This document shows positions 60,974-64,000 of a stretch of DNA of 64,000 nucleotides, piece by piece; the first letter of the stretch is position 1; each line of letters opens with the position of its first letter. The stretch is from NCBI RefSeq assembly GCF_900105325.1, contig NZ_FNSU01000001.1:620001-684000 (forward strand), in the 5' to 3' direction. Position numbers and translations under genes: made by a program. The notes beneath the pieces were generated by a model. That model had not been told where the DNA came from, ran no database searches, and saw only the letters and a program-made list of their open reading frames with translations. The DNA is from Pseudomonas marginalis. Lineage in GTDB: Bacteria > Pseudomonadota > Gammaproteobacteria > Pseudomonadales > Pseudomonadaceae.

Positions 60974-61073
60974 CCTCTTGTCGGTCTCGTGCATTTTTTC
61001 TAAAAAACTTTCGAATTTTCAATGATTTGTCGGGGTTTTGGCTTGGCAGGTCGGCCTGCGACCCTAAATCAAT

Positions 61074-61115
61074 GGGTCCTTCCAGGCAGCGGGGCCATCG
61101 GGGTAATTCGAACCC
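61074..61115 (+). other. candidate cos region (cosQ-like motif)
   Basis: GGGTCCTTCCAGG at 61074-61086 resembles the lambda cosQ core GGGTCCTTTCCGG as I recall it. It is followed by the GC-rich palindrome-like CGGGG...CCCCG (61090-61117), which could contain cosN. It lies ~100 bp before the small terminase gene, as in lambda. The 60974-61181 gap holds no gene. Confidence 0.5.
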
Positions 61116-61181
61116 CGACTTTTTTGCAGATTCAACCCGACATAGGGGGTTCCGCTTCCCCTTCTGTAACAGGACCAGACC

Positions 61182-61676
61182 ATGCCAACCCAACTTGAAA
61201 TCGCCGAGCACCTGGATATGAGTGAGCGTGCTGCGCGCGATGTACTCAAGCGGTTGAACCTGGACTGGCAGGCCGTAAGCCTTGCCGATATTCGTACCGC
61301 CTATATCCGCGATTTGCGCGAAAAAGCCGCTGGGCGCGGGGGCAGCCAACTTGAACGGCTTAACAAAGCTCGCATTGATGACCTTGAGCAGAAGGCGGCA
61401 AACGGGCGGTTGGTGTATCACGAAAAGTTGCGCGTATTGATCCCGGCAGATGACGCTGAGCAGGTCCTATCCGACTGGACCAGCTACGCCAACCTTGAAT
61501 ATCTGGGCTGTATTGAGCGACTCATACAGGACATCGACAACGTGCTGAAAGTCACGGTAGATCGAGCAGGGGTAAACAAAATTGTCGGACCTACACTCGA
61601 GCGAATTGCAGGCTATGCGCAAAACCTTGGCGCGCAGCTTGTTGGCAGCAGCGACGAAGTTCAGCCCGCCGCGTGA
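61182..61676 (+). CDS. terminase small subunit (Nu1-like)
   Basis: 164 residues. An N-terminal HTH for cos binding (QLEIAEHLDMSERAARDVLKRL) and a helical C-terminus that binds the large subunit. The ~60-bp overlap with the large-subunit gene supports joint expression. Confidence 0.8.
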   Translation: MPTQLEIAEHLDMSERAARDVLKRLNLDWQAVSLADIRTAYIRDLREKAAGRGGSQLERLNKARIDDLEQKAANGRLVYHEKLRVLIPADDAEQVLSDWTSYANLEYLGCIERLIQDIDNVLKVTVDRAGVNKIVGPTLERIAGYAQNLGAQLVGSSDEVQPAA

Positions 61677-63711
61677 CATCCCGACGGCGCAGTATCTGAG
61701 TACCGAATTTCACTTACCTGCTGAGGGTGCTGTGTTGCGCGGCCTCTATGATTTCCAATACACACCTTACTTCCTTGGCGTTGCCGCTGCTCTGGACGAT
61801 CCCAAGGTCCGTGAAGTGGACCTGATGAAGGCCGCACAGATCGGCTGGACATGGTTCCTGATCGGTTTTCTTTTCAAAGTGATCCAGCACCTGCCGCGCC
61901 CGATCTTGATCCTGTTTCCCAGGGAAAAAGATGGCAAAAACTTTCATGACGAAAAGATCTTCTTCGGTGTCAACGTCAACAAAAAAGTGGCGAAGTTGAT
62001 GCCGGTCAATACCAGCCGCACTGCGGGCAATCGCTGGGACCACAAGAACTTCCCCGGCGGGTTTCTTAAATTGGTGGCATCGAACTCTCCCGGTAACGTC
62101 AAATCCACGTCATCGGTTGGCTTGTCGGTGGTGGAAGAACCGGACGACACCAGCGATGACGTTAAGGGGCAGGGGGATGCGGTCGCCCTGCTGGAGGAGC
62201 GCGGTAAGCGTTATCCCGGTTCAAAAATGTTGGTTGGTGGGACGCCTGCTATCAAGGGCGCGAGCAAGACCGAGGCTCGATTGGCGCTTACTGACTGCCG
62301 GGTACTGCCGATTATCTGCCATGCCTGCGGCCAGGCTCACGTATTGGACTTTGCCCACATTCGGTGGCTCGATATTCCAGAGGAGGTACAGCCCCACGAG
62401 ATTTACGGGCGTGCGGATCCGGAAACGGCTGGCTACGCCTGCCCGCACTGTGGCGATATTTGGGACGATTACCAGCGAAAAGAAAACATCCGCAACACGG
62501 TGTTCAATGCGATTGACGCGGGCGATCCTTACTGCGGTTGGGTACCGACCAAACCTTTTTTCGGGCGCGCTGGATTCATTGAACTCAACGAACTCTACGC
62601 ATGTTTACCCGGTACCCACCTGGCCGAAATTGTTCGCGAGAAACTCAATGCAGAACACCGCGCATCGCTGGGCGACCTATCGGTGTTGATCAAGTTCGTC
62701 AACCAGAAACAGGGCCGTGCCTACGAGTACAAATCCGACCTGCCTGAGGCCGATAAACTGGCTGAGCGAGCGGAGGACTACCCGGAAATGTTTGTGCCCA
62801 TGGGGGGGCTGGTGATCACCGCGGGGGTCGACGTGCAGCACGATCGTCTGGCGGTGGTGATGCGGGCCTGGGGCCGAGGCGAGGAATCCTGGCTGATCTA
62901 CTGGGGGGAGATCTACGGCGAGGTGGTGCTACCTGACCAGGGCGTCTGGCTGGATCTGGAAAAGTTGCTGTTTGCGCCGATCCCACACGCCTGCGGCGCC
63001 AAGCTGAGAGTGATGGCAGTGTCGCTTGATACTTCGGACGGCACTATTACCCAAGATGCTGCGTATGCGTTTTGCCGTAAGCATCAGCGCAGGCGAGTGA
63101 TGGCGATCAAGGGGGCGAGTGAGCGTGGTAATACCCGTGCTGATGAACGAATGGAGATCTTCAGTGCGCCTCGGCAAGGTGTAGATACGGACAAAGAGCA
63201 AAAGGCCTCAAAATACGGCCTACGCCCCTATATGGTTGGTACGTCTCGGGCCAAGGACCTGTGGATTGAGGGGCGGCTGCCGTTGACGGGGAACGGTCCC
63301 GGTCGGATGCACTTTTACAAAACGGTGCGCCCCGATTATTTCCGGCAGATCACTGCCGAAGTGAAGGCGCCGAGCCGGCTACACCACTACCGCAAGGTCT
63401 GGCAGAAAAAGTCCGGCCAACCCAACGAAGGTACCGACTGCGAGACGTATGCGTTGCACGCGGCCCGCTCCCTGAAAACGCACTTGATGCGCGAGCATGA
63501 CTGGGCAGGGCTCGATGCACAGATCCGTCAGGGGGCGTTGTTTGACCCGCCCGAGTCTGATCAATCCGAGACAGATCCCGATCCCGATACGGACGGGGGT
63601 AATCCGGAACCAACACCGCCAGTCGAACCACCCAATCTCCCGCCCTCTGGCGGGAGAGTTGTTTCTGGGCGCCGTAGTGCAATGCGCGTGCTCTCCCAAC
63701 GCAGGAATTAA
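61615..63711 (+). CDS. terminase large subunit (GpA-like)
   Basis: 698 residues from the ATG at 61615, with GCAGG upstream; the TTG at 61582 is an alternative. GpA-family features: YDFQYTPYFLGVAAALDDP, KAAQIGWTW (Walker A-like), FPREKDGKNF, VVEEPDD (Walker B) and the nuclease part GVDVQHDRL. It packages DNA and cuts cos sites. A Pro/Asp-rich tail (DPDPDTDGGNPEPTPP) follows. Confidence 0.93.
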   Translation: MRKTLARSLLAAATKFSPPRDIPTAQYLSTEFHLPAEGAVLRGLYDFQYTPYFLGVAAALDDPKVREVDLMKAAQIGWTWFLIGFLFKVIQHLPRPILILFPREKDGKNFHDEKIFFGVNVNKKVAKLMPVNTSRTAGNRWDHKNFPGGFLKLVASNSPGNVKSTSSVGLSVVEEPDDTSDDVKGQGDAVALLEERGKRYPGSKMLVGGTPAIKGASKTEARLALTDCRVLPIICHACGQAHVLDFAHIRWLDIPEEVQPHEIYGRADPETAGYACPHCGDIWDDYQRKENIRNTVFNAIDAGDPYCGWVPTKPFFGRAGFIELNELYACLPGTHLAEIVREKLNAEHRASLGDLSVLIKFVNQKQGRAYEYKSDLPEADKLAERAEDYPEMFVPMGGLVITAGVDVQHDRLAVVMRAWGRGEESWLIYWGEIYGEVVLPDQGVWLDLEKLLFAPIPHACGAKLRVMAVSLDTSDGTITQDAAYAFCRKHQRRRVMAIKGASERGNTRADERMEIFSAPRQGVDTDKEQKASKYGLRPYMVGTSRAKDLWIEGRLPLTGNGPGRMHFYKTVRPDYFRQITAEVKAPSRLHHYRKVWQKKSGQPNEGTDCETYALHAARSLKTHLMREHDWAGLDAQIRQGALFDPPESDQSETDPDPDTDGGNPEPTPPVEPPNLPPSGGRVVSGRRSAMRVLSQRRN

Positions 63712-63714
63712 TTC

Positions 63715-63936
63715 ATGGCTATCACCCTGGAACAAGCGCAGGGCCAGCTGCAAGCCTGGCTCGATGCGAGCATGAAGGTCAGCCAAAAGCAGAGCTATCG
63801 CATCGGCACCCGGCAACTGGAATACGCCGACCTTGCCGAAATCACCAAGACGATCGACTACTGGCAACAGCAAGTTGATCGCCTGGAGAGCGGTCGCACT
63901 CGGGGGATCGTCCTGCGTGGGATTACGCCGCGATGA
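63715..63936 (+). CDS. gpW/DUF6148-like head-joining protein
   Basis: 73 residues, helical, with SYRIGTRQLEYADLAEITKTIDYWQQQVDRLE, typical of the small proteins between terminase and portal genes in lambda-like phages. It plugs the head after packaging. The stop overlaps the portal start (ATGA). Confidence 0.8.
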   Translation: MAITLEQAQGQLQAWLDASMKVSQKQSYRIGTRQLEYADLAEITKTIDYWQQQVDRLESGRTRGIVLRGITPR

Positions 63937-64000
63937 GCCGCGCGCCGAAAGTGCCAGAGCCGACGCTGCTGGATAAGGCCATCACCTGGCTCAGCCCCGA
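63933..64000 (+). CDS. portal protein, 3' truncated by window edge
   Basis: Only the first 22 codons are present (MSRAPKVPEPTLLDKAITWL). Start and position match lambda gpB-type portal genes. The rest of the structural genes lies past the window. Confidence 0.7.
   Translation, partial: MSRAPKVPEPTLLDKAITWLSP

Overview
The window is a contiguous chromosome segment from a Pseudomonas of the P. fluorescens group. The evidence is gene content and order (aatJQMP-aauSR, glpFKRD, argF, grxD-bfr-bfd, rnt-pyrC-motY-argG, nth-rnfB-metG-apbC, rsmZ-fdxA-mutS), high-GC codon use, and many palindromic REP/BIME elements of the types seen in this group. No rRNA, tRNA, CRISPR array or IS element was found.

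Core chromosome, 1-46.65 kb. At 1-4.2 kb lie an alpha/beta hydrolase fragment, a DsbA/FrnE-like oxidoreductase, a coupled trio (arginase-fold protein plus two small EamA-type membrane proteins) and a MipA/OmpV outer-membrane protein. At 4.43-11.89 kb is a compact six-gene operon: an MtnX-like HAD phosphatase, a class III aminotransferase, an alpha/beta hydrolase, a GNAT-type acyltransferase, a sensor kinase and a sigma-54 response regulator. It is preceded by a well-formed -24/-12 promoter and a perfect upstream palindrome, so it looks like a self-controlled biosynthetic unit whose product I cannot name. Next come glpM, aauR-aauS and the acidic amino-acid ABC transporter aatJQMP, with a sigma-54 promoter and two AauR-type sites, then the glycerol regulon glpFKRD. 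From 24.8 to 46.6 kb lie ybaK, an ABC ATPase coupled to argF, a molybdopterin oxidoreductase, grxD, an iron-storage pair (bfr, bfd) with a Fur box, a 2-Cys peroxiredoxin, rnt, pyrC, motY, argG, a LuxR-type response regulator, nth, an orphan RnfB-like ferredoxin, metG, apbC, the GacA/RsmA regulatory RNA gene rsmZ with its GacA box, fdxA and mutS.

Junction, 46.65-48.38 kb. This visibly AT-rich stretch holds a membrane/TPR-like protein gene, a 16-codon ORF with its own promoter, ribosome site and terminator, and a perfect 63-nt hairpin.

Prophage, 48.38-64.0 kb (continues past the window). It is a lambda-like (siphovirus-type) prophage next to mutS. It has an integrase, an excisionase and a leftward operon of tightly overlapping early genes (HD hydrolase, PrtN-like activator, KilAC-like protein and unknowns). 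An S24 repressor faces a Cro-like gene across an operator region. Rightward genes follow: CII-like, zinc finger, TOPRIM/VapE primase-helicase, Q-like antiterminator, DUF2513-like, holin, Nu1-like and GpA-like terminase subunits, a small head-joining protein and the start of the portal gene. A lambda-type cosQ-like motif lies just before the small terminase gene, and a candidate small RNA lies between the early and lysis regions.
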